Part shown: in pieces, positions 1-7,898 of the stretch | Layout of the letters: every line of letters begins with the position of its first letter | How positions within the stretch are numbered: the first letter of the stretch is position 1 | NCBI GenBank assembly: GCA_023554445.1 | Contig: JAMJQQ010000094.1 | Location: 1 to 64,000, forward strand | Length of the DNA stretch: 64,000 nt | Reading direction: 5' to 3' | Source of the DNA: Carthagonibacter metallireducens | GTDB taxonomy: Bacteria > Gemmatimonadota > Gemmatimonadetes > Palauibacterales > Palauibacteraceae | Made by a program: the position numbers and the translations under genes | The notes under the pieces: generated by a model | The model's database searches: none | What the model saw: only the letters and a program-made list of their open reading frames with translations | What the model was told of the DNA's origin: nothing

Positions 1-405
1 AAGGAAGAGCGGGAATTCTATGGCGGGAGAGCTCCGGATGACTGGCTGACGGCACTCGAGCCCCTCGGCACGGATGCGAGCAAACCGTTTCTGGAAATCG
101 CGCCCTGCCTGATCGTGATCTTCGCCCGGCGCTACGGCGAAGACGAGGCCGGAAGCCGGGAGAAGCACTACTACGTCCAGGAGTCGGTCGGGATCGCGAC
201 CGGATTTCTGATCGCCGCGTTGCATTCGGCGGGACTGGTGACGCTCACTCACACGCCCAGCCCGATGGGTTTTCTGAATTCGGTCCTCGGGCGGCCGAAG
301 AACGAGCGGCCTTTTCTTCTGCTCGTGACGGGGTATCCGGCGGAGGACGCAAGGGTTCCCGACCTGGTCCGCAAGCCACTCGAGGAGATCGCGGACCTCC
401 GTTGA
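1..405 (+). CDS. Nitroreductase family protein, C-terminal part (5' truncated by window edge)
   Basis: The reading frame is open from base 1 to the TGA at 403-405 and gives 134 residues, so the gene begins before the window. Motifs such as KPFLEIAP, YYVQESVGIATG and THTPSPMGFL are typical of the FMN-dependent nitroreductase family, and the run most resembles the iodotyrosine-deiodinase-like subgroup. Such enzymes use NAD(P)H and bound flavin to reduce nitro groups or remove halogens; the substrate here cannot be told. The N-terminal FMN-phosphate-binding part lies outside the window. Family is fairly certain, subgroup is inference. Confidence 0.85.
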   Translation, partial: KEEREFYGGRAPDDWLTALEPLGTDASKPFLEIAPCLIVIFARRYGEDEAGSREKHYYVQESVGIATGFLIAALHSAGLVTLTHTPSPMGFLNSVLGRPKNERPFLLLVTGYPAEDARVPDLVRKPLEEIADLR

Positions 406-420
406 CTCCGTCGCTGACGG

Positions 421-449
421 TTGCGATCCGAGTACTCGCGTACTACTTT
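421..449 (+). promoter_or_regulatory. Possible sigma-70 promoter before the 4-TM protein gene
   Basis: TTGCGA (421-426) and TACTTT (444-449) are separated by 17 nt, a spacing shared with other readable promoters in this window. It lies about 100 nt upstream of the gene starting at 549. The hexamers are imperfect, so this is tentative. Confidence 0.35.
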
Positions 450-548
450 GTGACATAACGTGCATACCGGGCCGTGGCGTCCTCCACGCCCCCCCGCCCG
501 ATGCTCCGGCAGGCACAAATCTCGGCCATCATGGCCAGGGAGCGTCTC

Positions 549-1088
549 ATGTCACCGGAGCGCGCAAGGACCCTGTCCGAGGGGCTGGTCGCCGGCCTGC
601 TGGGCTACGGTTCGATCGCCCTGTTCTTTGGACTTCTTCACCTGCTCACCGGCCAGTCGCTGTTCCACACGGCCGCGACACTCGGGGACCCTCTGGTTTC
701 CCACGAGTCGGCTCTGGTCGGCGGCGCCGTCGCTGGCTCGGTGATCGCCTTCAACGGAATCCACCTTCTCGCCTTCATCCTGTTCGGAGTGATCGCCGCC
801 TGGCTGGTCTCACGCTCCGAGAGCAACCCGGGCTTCTTCCTCCTGATGCTGTTCCTCGGTCTCGCCGGGTTCTTCTATTCGCTCTCCGGTTTCCTCGGCT
901 ACAGCGTCGACCGCCCGCTCGCTCCTTCCTGGGTAACGGTGGCCGCGGCGAATCTGCTGGCCGGCCTGCTCATGGCCTCGTACCTGCTGCGGGTCCACCC
1001 GGGTCTGCTGTCGAAGGTGATACGCCAGATGGATCCGGAAACCGAGCACCCGTTTCCTGCCGCGCGGACCGGCCCTCGTCTCAGGTGA
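549..1088 (+). CDS. Hypothetical membrane protein with four predicted TM segments
   Basis: This 179-residue protein has four hydrophobic stretches (about residues 12-32, 64-86, 93-113 and 124-146), then a short basic/polar tail, so it is probably an inner-membrane protein. No catalytic motif or known family is recognised. The start at 549 is chosen because AGGGAG (537-542) sits 6 nt upstream; in-frame starts at 474 (GTG), 501 and 531 exist but lack such a site. It is followed 68 nt later by comM on the same strand. Function unknown. Confidence 0.7.
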   Translation: MSPERARTLSEGLVAGLLGYGSIALFFGLLHLLTGQSLFHTAATLGDPLVSHESALVGGAVAGSVIAFNGIHLLAFILFGVIAAWLVSRSESNPGFFLLMLFLGLAGFFYSLSGFLGYSVDRPLAPSWVTVAAANLLAGLLMASYLLRVHPGLLSKVIRQMDPETEHPFPAARTGPRLR

Positions 1089-1156
1089 TCGCCGGGATGC
1101 ACGCCATGAGAGGACGACGATGAATCGGAGATGATCGGCCGACGACAACTGAGGGT

Positions 1157-2689
1157 GTGTTCCGCATCGTCCACACCTTCGCTCTCGTCGGCGCGACTCC
1201 CGTAAGAGTCAGGGTCGAGGTCACCATTCGCCGCGGTGCTCCCGGGATTCGAGCCAGCGGTCTTCCCCTTTCGTCTGCGCGCCAGGCCGTCGAAAGGATC
1301 CGGGCCGTGGCAGCGGCCAACGCGCTTCGAATTCCCGGACTGAGGATCACCGTCAACTTCGCACCGGCCGATCTCCCCAAGACGGGCGCCTCGTTCGACC
1401 TTCCGCTCCTGATCGGAATTCTCGCTGGATCGGGCCTGGTACCTGCCGATCCGCTCACGAGAACCGCGTTTGTGGGAGAACTCGGTCTCGACGGCAGCAT
1501 CGGTGCCGTGCCCGGCGTGCTGCCGATCGCACTCAGCCTTCGTGCGGTGGCGGACCTGAGTCTCCTGATCGTACCCGCGTCCAACCTGGGCGAGGTGTCT
1601 GGTGTGCGGGGGTGTTCCGTGTCGGGTGCACATCACGTATCCGAGGTGCTGGCCTTTCTGGCCGGAGAAACCACCCTTCCGACGCCCGGCGCTCCTCCAG
1701 CACGTGAGCCAGAACCGGTGTTCGAACTGGCCGATGTACGCGGGCAGGAAGAGGGAAAGAGGGCGCTGGAAGTCGCCGCGGCCGGAGGGCACAATCTGCT
1801 GCTGACGGGTGAGCCGGGCGCCGGCAAATCGATGCTGGCCGAGCGACTCCCGGGGATCCTGCCTCCGCTCGATCCCGAGGAGTCGCTCGAAGTTTCCTCG
1901 CTTCACAGCATCAGCGGGCTGCTCGGAGCGGGTGCCCCGCTCATCTCCAGGCGGCCGTTCAGATCGCCCCACCATTCCGTAACGATGAGCGGGATGATCG
2001 GCGGCGGGTCGCAGCCCCGGCCTGGAGAGGCGTCGCTGGCCCACCGGGGCGTACTGTTCCTGGACGAACTGGCCGAGTTTCGTGCAACTGTGCTCGAGTC
2101 CCTGCGATCACCGATCGAGAACGGTGTCGTGAACATCGTCCGCTCGGGCCGCTCGGTGACCTTTCCTGCCCGCTTCCAGTTGATCGCGGCAATGAACCCC
2201 TGCCCATGTGGTCTGCACGGATCCGGATCTGAGCGGTGTACCTGCGAACCGTGGATGGTGCGGCGCTATCTGGCCCGGATCAGCGGTCCCCTGATGGACC
2301 GTTTCGATCTGCGCGTTTCGCTACCCGCGGTAGATTGGGAGGTATACCGGGATTCTGCGCCTCCGGAGTCCAACACGGCCGCCTGTCTGGCTCGCGTTCG
2401 GCGCGCTCGCGACGTGGCGAGCGACAGAGCCCGGAAAGCGTGGCCCCAGGCCGACCCGCCTGTCCGCTGCAACTCCGAACTGTCGCCCGCCCAACTTCGC
2501 CGCTGCTGCCGGCTGGACGCGGCAGGCGAATCCGTGCTCGGGCGATCCGTGCGCCGATTCCGTCTGAGCGCCAGGGGGTGCGACCGGGTTCTTTCGGTGG
2601 CGCGAACGATCGCCGATCTCGAAGGCTGCGATCTCGTTCGATCCGGGCACGTTGCCGAAGCCCTTCATTTCCGCATGGTCGGACTGTAG
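1157..2689 (+). CDS. comM: YifB/ComM family Mg-chelatase-like AAA+ ATPase
   Basis: At 510 residues this matches the usual length of the ComM/YifB family. The N-terminal third is the ChlI-like fold (conserved GASFDLPLLIGIL region). The AAA+ core follows, with Walker A GEPGAGKS, Walker B-type LFLDEL, RPFRSPHH and the Cys-rich MNPCPCG segment; a C-terminal Mg-chelatase-like domain ends it. ComM is a hexameric helicase that promotes branch migration during natural transformation in Gammaproteobacteria; its role elsewhere is less clear. The GTG start is chosen because the family begins close to a VHTFALVG-like motif; the GAGGG just before it is too close to be an ideal ribosome-binding site. Confidence 0.93.
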   Translation: MFRIVHTFALVGATPVRVRVEVTIRRGAPGIRASGLPLSSARQAVERIRAVAAANALRIPGLRITVNFAPADLPKTGASFDLPLLIGILAGSGLVPADPLTRTAFVGELGLDGSIGAVPGVLPIALSLRAVADLSLLIVPASNLGEVSGVRGCSVSGAHHVSEVLAFLAGETTLPTPGAPPAREPEPVFELADVRGQEEGKRALEVAAAGGHNLLLTGEPGAGKSMLAERLPGILPPLDPEESLEVSSLHSISGLLGAGAPLISRRPFRSPHHSVTMSGMIGGGSQPRPGEASLAHRGVLFLDELAEFRATVLESLRSPIENGVVNIVRSGRSVTFPARFQLIAAMNPCPCGLHGSGSERCTCEPWMVRRYLARISGPLMDRFDLRVSLPAVDWEVYRDSAPPESNTAACLARVRRARDVASDRARKAWPQADPPVRCNSELSPAQLRRCCRLDAAGESVLGRSVRRFRLSARGCDRVLSVARTIADLEGCDLVRSGHVAEALHFRMVGL

Positions 2690-2731
2690 AGGCACGGAAC
2701 CACGCTCGTGAACCAGAACGGCCGGCTTCGG

Positions 2732-3376
2732 TCAGTCCCGGGGCGGGCGCACGCCTGTCGGGGGGCGCTCACACGATCCCGGCTTCGAAACCCGACCCAC
2801 GGGCGATCGGCCGCGACCGAGTGCGAGGAAGTTGGCGAGCAGCGCATGTCCGGCTTCGGTGAGGCAGGCCTCGGGATGGAACTGCACTCCCCAGGCAGGG
2901 CGTGTCCGATGGCGAATGGCCATGATCGTGCCGTCTTCGGTCCAGGCCAGCGTCTCCAGGCCATCAGTCAGCGAGTCCGGGTCGACCACCAGGGCATGAT
3001 AGCGGGTAACCTGCAGGGGATCGGGAAGACCCGTGAACAGGTCCTCACCTTCATGCCGGGCAGCGCTGACCTTCCCGTGCACAGGCTGGCCTCTGACCAC
3101 GCGAGATCCGAACGCTTCGGCCAGGCACTGATGACCGAGACACACACCCAGCACCGGAACACGTGACGAGGCGCTTCGAGCGAGCTCGACGCAGATTCCG
3201 GCTTCGGCCGGGGTGCAGGGGCCGGGCGAGAGGATGAGGTGCGAAGGACTCATCTGAAGCACCTCGTCCACAGTGGCCGCATCGTTTCGAATGACGAGGG
3301 TGGACTCGCCCAGCTCCTCCAGATACCGAGCGAGGTTGAAGACGAACGAATCGTAGTTGTCGATGAGTACGATCAC
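2732..3376 (-). CDS. pabA: Aminodeoxychorismate/anthranilate synthase glutamine amidotransferase subunit
   Basis: This 214-residue class I glutamine amidotransferase releases ammonia from glutamine for the chorismate-utilising partner. The nucleophile is Cys79 in GVCLGHQ and the other triad residues are His167 and Glu169 in GVQFHPEA (usually HPES). It starts with the family signature IDNYDSFVFNL. The GTG start lies 2 nt after the stop of pabB, so the two are co-translated and their products presumably form the 4-amino-4-deoxychorismate synthase of folate synthesis. PabA and TrpG are often interchangeable, so a second role in tryptophan synthesis is possible. The last 25 residues are a low-complexity extension. 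Confidence 0.93.
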   Translation of the reverse strand: MIVLIDNYDSFVFNLARYLEELGESTLVIRNDAATVDEVLQMSPSHLILSPGPCTPAEAGICVELARSASSRVPVLGVCLGHQCLAEAFGSRVVRGQPVHGKVSAARHEGEDLFTGLPDPLQVTRYHALVVDPDSLTDGLETLAWTEDGTIMAIRHRTRPAWGVQFHPEACLTEAGHALLANFLALGRGRSPVGRVSKPGSCERPPTGVRPPRD

Positions 3377-3378
3377 GA

Positions 3379-4845
3379 TCAGATCTCGAACGACAGGGCT
3401 CCGGCCAGCGCCCTCGCCTTGTCCAGGGTCTCGCGGTACTCGCTCTCCGGATCGGAGTCGGCGACCACCGCTCCCCCGGCATGGAAGAAGGCCTCTCCGT
3501 CGGTGAGCACGATCGTCCGGATCGCGACGCTCAAGTCCATCTGCCCATCTGCGCCTATCCAGCCGATGGATCCATAGCAGGGACCACGGGCCACCGGCTC
3601 GAGCTCGGTGATCACCTCCATTGCCCGGATCTTGGGCGCTCCGGTCACGGAACCGCAGGGAAAGAGCGCGCGAAGCAGATCGACCGGCCCGGTTCCGGGC
3701 ATCACTTCGCCTCTGATGATCGAGACGAGATGATGGACGGTCGTGAAAGACTCCAGTCTGAACAGCTCGGCTGCGCGAACCGTGCCCGGACGTGCAATAC
3801 GAGACAGGTCGTTCCGCATCAGGTCTGCGATCATCAGATTCTCGGAGCGGTCCTTGTCGCTGGCCATCAACTCTTCGGCCAGTCGCCGGTCCAGCTTTCG
3901 GGTCGCTCCCCGGGGACGTGTCCCTTTGATGGGCCGGGCCTCCAGCTCACCCCCCGCCGTGAGCCGGATGAAGCGCTCGGGCGAAGCGCTGGCGATCGTG
4001 CACGAGGAGCCGGCAAACCAGGCTCCGAAGGGGGCGGGCGCCCTCCTGCGCAGCTCACAGTACAGGTCTGCAGAATCCGATGGTCCCGGTGCCCGGAATC
4101 GCTGAGCGAGATTGACCTGGAATATGTCTCCGGCGCGGATCTTCTCGATCGAATCTCGAACGGCGGCTTCGTAATCCCGGCGCGTGAAGCTCGATTGCAG
4201 GCCTGCTCCATCCCGATGCCTCTCCGGGGACCGGAAGTCGGATGAGAGGTAACCGCTCCTGTTTCGGGCGAGTCTGCCGCCGCGCGGATTACCCGGCGCC
4301 GGGCCACCCCTGATCCAGGCGACGACCTGTTCCGCCCGCTCTTCGGCACGCTTCCTCGCAGTACGTCCCGAGAGCGGCAGCCCGGTCGACAGCACGGAGC
4401 ATTCGCCCGTCCGGTGATTCCAGCCCACCACCCAGTCATAGAATGCGAGTTCCAGGTCCGGGAGGTCGAGGTCCCGTAGCCTCGGCTCCGGAAGACGTTC
4501 CACCTCCAGGCCGAGCTCGTAGGCGAGGAATCCGCCAGCGCCGCCACGGAACGGAAACGCACGAGCTTCATCATCGATCTCGAGGTCCGCGGCCAGCTCG
4601 CTCAACAGCTCCGCCAGCAGTGCCAGCCCCCCGCAGGACGTGCGAGTAGATCCGTCCGCACCTGTCCAGGTCGCTCGCCCCCTCGTCGCCTTCAGAACGC
4701 CGAAAGGATCGGCCGCAAGGAAGGACCAGTCACCGGTTCCAGGCCGTGGGTCGGCGCTGTCGAGCCACAGGACCCAGGGCCGGGACGCGAGGCGTCGGAA
4801 CAGAGTCTCTGGCTCGGGCGAATCGACAATCGGACGAATGATCAA
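3379..4845 (-). CDS. pabB: Aminodeoxychorismate synthase component I
   Basis: A 488-residue chorismate-binding enzyme that converts chorismate and ammonia to 4-amino-4-deoxychorismate, the pABA precursor. The motif PIKGTRPRG (Lys near residue 307) distinguishes PabB from anthranilate synthase TrpE, which has PIAGT. Further core motifs are GDIFQVNLAQRF, SDKDRSENLMIADLMRNDL and GSVTGAPK. The TTG at 4845 is the only plausible start: the frame stays open further upstream but there runs antisense-like through queD sequence. It sits 43 nt after queD and 2 nt before pabA, forming a queD-pabB-pabA block. Confidence 0.93.
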   Translation of the reverse strand: MIIRPIVDSPEPETLFRRLASRPWVLWLDSADPRPGTGDWSFLAADPFGVLKATRGRATWTGADGSTRTSCGGLALLAELLSELAADLEIDDEARAFPFRGGAGGFLAYELGLEVERLPEPRLRDLDLPDLELAFYDWVVGWNHRTGECSVLSTGLPLSGRTARKRAEERAEQVVAWIRGGPAPGNPRGGRLARNRSGYLSSDFRSPERHRDGAGLQSSFTRRDYEAAVRDSIEKIRAGDIFQVNLAQRFRAPGPSDSADLYCELRRRAPAPFGAWFAGSSCTIASASPERFIRLTAGGELEARPIKGTRPRGATRKLDRRLAEELMASDKDRSENLMIADLMRNDLSRIARPGTVRAAELFRLESFTTVHHLVSIIRGEVMPGTGPVDLLRALFPCGSVTGAPKIRAMEVITELEPVARGPCYGSIGWIGADGQMDLSVAIRTIVLTDGEAFFHAGGAVVADSDPESEYRETLDKARALAGALSFEI

Positions 4846-4888
4846 GGAAGGATCGTTCCGTGCGGAACTCGCCGGTGCTCGCCGCGAG

Positions 4889-5380
4889 TCAGAATTCGAG
4901 TCGTCGCCGGCAGAAGGCCGATTGTCCGAAGGACTCTTCGACTTCGACCTCGATCTCGTGCAGGCCGGTGGCGCCCCGGTCGGACAGGCGTCCTGCGAGT
5001 CGGTCCAGGATCCACGAGGCGAGCATCTCCGCGGTCGTGTTCGGGATCGGAAGAATGACCACGTCCTGTTCCGGGAAAAGGTATCTTCGCTCTCCGTGCC
5101 GGACGTCCACCTCTCCGTCCGCGGTTCTGATCTCGAGGAGGGGGTTCCCTGTCGGCAGGAGCATCCGATGATCCAGAGGGCCGATGATGGTCTCCATCTC
5201 GCGCTTGAGCAGAACGAAGTCGAACACCAGGGCGTTTTCGTCCGTCTCGCCGGCCAGGCTGACACCGGCCCGGTAATTGTGCCCATGCAGAGTCTCGCAC
5301 ATTCCGCCGCCGTACGTGATGAAGTGTCCGGAAGCGAAGACCAGGTGTTCCTTGCTGACCGTTATGCGGTAATCGTTCAT
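4889..5380 (-). CDS. queD: 6-pyruvoyl-tetrahydropterin synthase family protein (QueD / PTPS-I or dual PTPS-I/III)
   Basis: This 163-residue tunnel-fold enzyme acts on 7,8-dihydroneopterin triphosphate. Zinc ligands are expected to be His19 (SGHF) plus His32 and His34 of HGH. The active-site motif reads Cys28-Glu29-Thr-Leu-His-Gly-His, i.e. CExxHGH. The Cys-x3-HGH spacing is that of QueD (queuosine precursor synthesis), while the Glu spaced ExxHGH is that of PTPS-III, which replaces FolB in folate synthesis. Location directly upstream of pabB-pabA supports a folate role, possibly alongside queuosine synthesis. Family certain; exact reaction is inference. A GACGAGAG segment just before the ATG serves as ribosome-binding site. 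Confidence 0.88.
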   Translation of the reverse strand: MNDYRITVSKEHLVFASGHFITYGGGMCETLHGHNYRAGVSLAGETDENALVFDFVLLKREMETIIGPLDHRMLLPTGNPLLEIRTADGEVDVRHGERRYLFPEQDVVILPIPNTTAEMLASWILDRLAGRLSDRGATGLHEIEVEVEESFGQSAFCRRRLEF

Positions 5381-5466
5381 CTCTCGTCGCCAGTTCGGGT
5401 CGGTGTGCCGGCCGTTGCTCCGCCCGGCGAGACATGCTCCTCGGCTCTTTCTCGAATCAGGCTCCT

Positions 5467-5495
5467 ATCGTACGTGGCGGGGTAACGAGTGAAAA
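5467..5495 (-). promoter_or_regulatory. Possible promoter of queD-pabB-pabA
   Basis: On the minus strand TTTTCA (5495-5490) and TACGAT (5472-5467) are separated by 17 nt, upstream of queD in the divergent queD/thpR region. The -35 is weak (4 of 6), so confidence is low. Confidence 0.3.
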
Positions 5496-5577
5496 GGTGG
5501 CTCCACTTGCCTGCGGCAATGACGCCGGGCAAGCTTCCCGGCGGCAGGGCAGTGGCCCCTCGGTTCGATCCGGGGCC
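5496..5577 (+). promoter_or_regulatory. Run of short stem-loops in the thpR leader
   Basis: Four inverted repeats follow one another directly before the thpR ribosome-binding site: GTGG/CCAC (5496-5505), TTGCC/GGCAA (5507-5519), GCCGGG/CCCGGC (5524-5542) and GGCCCC/GGGGCC (5554-5577). AAAGGTGG occurs both before the array (5493-5500) and as the ribosome-binding site (5579-5586). This could be a structured leader; no known RNA family is recognised. Confidence 0.3.
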
Positions 5578-5593
5578 GAAAGGTGGTGCAGGA

Positions 5594-6157
5594 ATGCGGT
5601 TGTTCATCGCGGTGAATTTCCCGGCGGTCGTTCGACGATCGATCGCGGGTATCGGGTCGGAGTTGGAAGACGCGGGAATACCGGCGAGATGGGTGCGGCC
5701 CGCCGACATACACCTGACCCTGAAATTCCTCGGCGAACTGGACAGGGACCGACTCGCCGATGTGAAGGCTGCGGTCGGCGAGGTCGCTTCCCGGACGGGC
5801 TCGATGATTCTGCATCTCGGGGGGGTAGGTGCGTTTCCATCGCCGCGTCGCCCCAGCGTGATCTGGGTAGGGGTCGACTCCGGTCCCCGGCTCAGGCTGC
5901 TGCACGATGCCCTCGATCGACGAATGACGGAATTCGGGGTCGCGAGAGAGGATCGACCGTTTCGGCCTCACGTTACCCTGGGACGGGTCAACCGACGTGC
6001 AGAGCCGGGAGATCTGCGCGAGTTCGAGCGCCACGCCGGACGGCTGGCCTATCGCGCCGATGTCGAGGTCGATTCGATCGACCTCATGGAGAGCCGACTT
6101 CGTCCGGAGGGGGCGGAGTACCGGAGAGTGAAGTCGGAGGTCCTGGCGGGAGTATGA
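5594..6157 (+). CDS. thpR: RNA 2',3'-cyclic phosphodiesterase (LigT/ThpR, 2H family)
   Basis: This 187-residue protein has the two H-x-T-L motifs of the 2H phosphoesterase superfamily, HLTL and HVTL, set in symmetric halves, and the usual start MRLFIAVNFP. ThpR hydrolyses RNA 2',3'-cyclic phosphates to 2'-phosphates and was first seen as a 2'-5' RNA ligase. ATG 5594 is chosen because AAAGGTGG lies 7 nt upstream and the length then fits the family; an in-frame GTG at 5489 would add 35 low-complexity residues that run through the hairpin-rich leader. Transcribed divergently from queD. Confidence 0.92.
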   Translation: MRLFIAVNFPAVVRRSIAGIGSELEDAGIPARWVRPADIHLTLKFLGELDRDRLADVKAAVGEVASRTGSMILHLGGVGAFPSPRRPSVIWVGVDSGPRLRLLHDALDRRMTEFGVAREDRPFRPHVTLGRVNRRAEPGDLREFERHAGRLAYRADVEVDSIDLMESRLRPEGAEYRRVKSEVLAGV

Positions 6158-6247
6158 ACCCTCCGCGTGGCCAGGTACGCGGGAAAGAACGAGAGGTAAC
6201 GGCCGCGTGAGACGGTCGGGCAAGCGGACACAACGGAGCGACCTGAC

Positions 6248-6886
6248 TTGATCAAGAACGCACTGGCACGAATCGGGTGCCTGACCGTGATCGCTGTCAC
6301 CGCACTCGGTGCGTGGCACTACCGCGGGGCGATTTCGTCCGCCCTGGGTCGGGTGGAAATCGGCGTGTCGATCTCCGAGCCGAGCGAGGGACTGGCCCGC
6401 CAGGCCGAAGAGAAGCTGATGTCCCTCTCGTCATCGGAGCCCGGCCTCGTATCACTCAGTGAGGCGGAGTTGCAGAGTCTGCTCACCTACCGTGTTGCTC
6501 CGCACCTTCCCGACGGCGTCGAACTTCCGCTCGTCGAGCTCCGGGATACGGTGCTGGTCATTTCGGCACTCGTCCGACCGGATCGGCTCGATGCCTACGC
6601 ACCCCCGGAGCTTCTGCAGCAGTTCCTCGCCGACTCGGCCCGGGTGGCAGCTACTGTAATTCCCGGACTCCGACGCCCGGGGACCGGTCAGGTGACCGTG
6701 AACTCGCTGCAGGCCGGCACGCTCGTGGTGCCGCCCATGATGGTCCCGTTCGTTCTGCAGGGAATCTCGATTCCCGGGGTCGATGCGAGCGGTTCGGACT
6801 TACTGGTGTCGTTGCCGGCCCGCGTGTCGGCGGTCGATGTCGAGGGCGGGGCAGTGACGATCCGACTGGAAGGTGCCGGCGGCTGA
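6248..6886 (+). CDS. Hypothetical protein with N-terminal membrane anchor
   Basis: A 212-residue protein with one hydrophobic segment at about residues 8-24 and an otherwise soluble, beta-rich-looking remainder, so it is likely anchored in or exported across the inner membrane. No catalytic motif is visible. The TTG start is supported by GGAG (6235-6238) 9 nt upstream. It lies between thpR and lepB on the same strand. No family assignment is offered. Confidence 0.7.
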   Translation: MIKNALARIGCLTVIAVTALGAWHYRGAISSALGRVEIGVSISEPSEGLARQAEEKLMSLSSSEPGLVSLSEAELQSLLTYRVAPHLPDGVELPLVELRDTVLVISALVRPDRLDAYAPPELLQQFLADSARVAATVIPGLRRPGTGQVTVNSLQAGTLVVPPMMVPFVLQGISIPGVDASGSDLLVSLPARVSAVDVEGGAVTIRLEGAGG

Positions 6887-7035
6887 GCCCGGGCCGGGAT
6901 TCGATAACCATCGGAATCGTCCAGGGCCGGAACGCGATCAGGCCACGTGGTGTTGAATCAGAGTTGAGTGCTCGCTGAGAGTTTCGAGGCCCGCCATTTA
7001 CGCCGGGCCGCACCGGCGGTCAGGAAACGAGAAGG

Positions 7036-7794
7036 ATGGACATGGCATCGAAGGACGAACAGAAGAAGGGCAGGCAGGCGGACGAGCAGGGCTCGTTCGG
7101 CCGTTGGGCATGGGAGTGGACCAAATCGATCGCCGTCGCGTTCGTGCTCTTTCTCGTGGTACGGACTTTCGTGGTCGAGGCGTTTCAGATTCCCACGGGT
7201 TCCATGGAGAACACGCTGCTCGTCGGGGACTTCCTTCTCGTCAACAAGATGGTCTATGGAGCTGAGATTCCGGGCACGAACGTCCGGCTCCCGGCCTTCG
7301 ATCCCCCAGAGCGGGGCGACATCGTCGTGTTCGAGCCCCCGCCGAGAGCCCGGCAGGCCGAGAACACGAACTACGTGAAGCGTATCGTAGGACTGCCCGG
7401 CGACACCCTGCAGATGGTGGACGGAGCCCTGTATCGGAACGGTGCACCGGTGCCGGAGCCGTACGCGGTCCACAAGCGGCCCTTCGAGGACCCGCGCAGC
7501 CCGCAATTCGACTGGCAGCGTTCCCACTTGAAGGCGAGCAGCGAGCGCCGCAGCCAGGAGTACCGGCCCACGCGTGACAACTGGGGTCCGATCGTCGTCT
7601 CACCGGACAGTTTCTTCGTTATGGGCGACAACCGCGACAACTCGGAAGACTCGCGGTACTGGGGCTTCGTGCCATCGGACGCGGTCAAGGGCCGTCCTCT
7701 GATCATCTACTACTCCTACGACCGGAATCGAATGGTGCCGTTTCCGTGGATCACCGAGATTCGCTGGGATCGGCTGCTGAGCGCGATTCGTTGA
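7036..7794 (+). CDS. lepB: Signal peptidase I
   Basis: This 252-residue membrane serine protease cleaves signal peptides from exported preproteins. One TM segment (about residues 31-48) precedes the catalytic Ser56 in PTGSMENTL; the general base Lys115 lies in YVKRIVGLPGD; box E GDNRDNSEDSRYWG follows. A region of about 30 residues (HKRPFEDPRSPQF to SQEYRPTRDNW) lies between boxes D and E. ATG 7036 or ATG 7042 could be the start: AGAAGG (7030-7035) is better spaced for 7042, AGGAAA (7022-7027) for 7036. Confidence 0.96.
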   Translation: MDMASKDEQKKGRQADEQGSFGRWAWEWTKSIAVAFVLFLVVRTFVVEAFQIPTGSMENTLLVGDFLLVNKMVYGAEIPGTNVRLPAFDPPERGDIVVFEPPPRARQAENTNYVKRIVGLPGDTLQMVDGALYRNGAPVPEPYAVHKRPFEDPRSPQFDWQRSHLKASSERRSQEYRPTRDNWGPIVVSPDSFFVMGDNRDNSEDSRYWGFVPSDAVKGRPLIIYYSYDRNRMVPFPWITEIRWDRLLSAIR

Positions 7795-7898
7795 ACTGAT
7801 CGCAGATTGCCCGTAGCGGCCGGCGCGACGATGCATGGATCAGTGCCTGAATAGAGATACGCACAGCCGTCCCCACCGGAGATCCGGAGGAGCATGGA

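Noticed and set aside
1145..1157. Possible leaderless start for comM
   Set aside because: The bases 6 nt before the GTG match TATAAT at only two positions and no -35 lies 17 nt upstream.
899..2044. 381-codon minus-strand frame opposite comM
   Set aside because: Antisense to ComM core motifs; no supporting features.
4846..5286. N-terminal extension of the pabB frame to 5286
   Set aside because: The extra 147 residues are Ser/Arg-rich and overlap queD in another frame; PabB homology begins at the TTG at 4845.
5554..5577. T-arm-like hairpin with TTCGATC before thpR
   Set aside because: No matching acceptor or anticodon arm; treated as a leader hairpin instead.
7791..7819. TTGAAC-N17-TAGCGG before the sigma factor gene
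   Set aside because: Weak -10 and overlap with the lepB stop; spacing alone is not enough to call a promoter.
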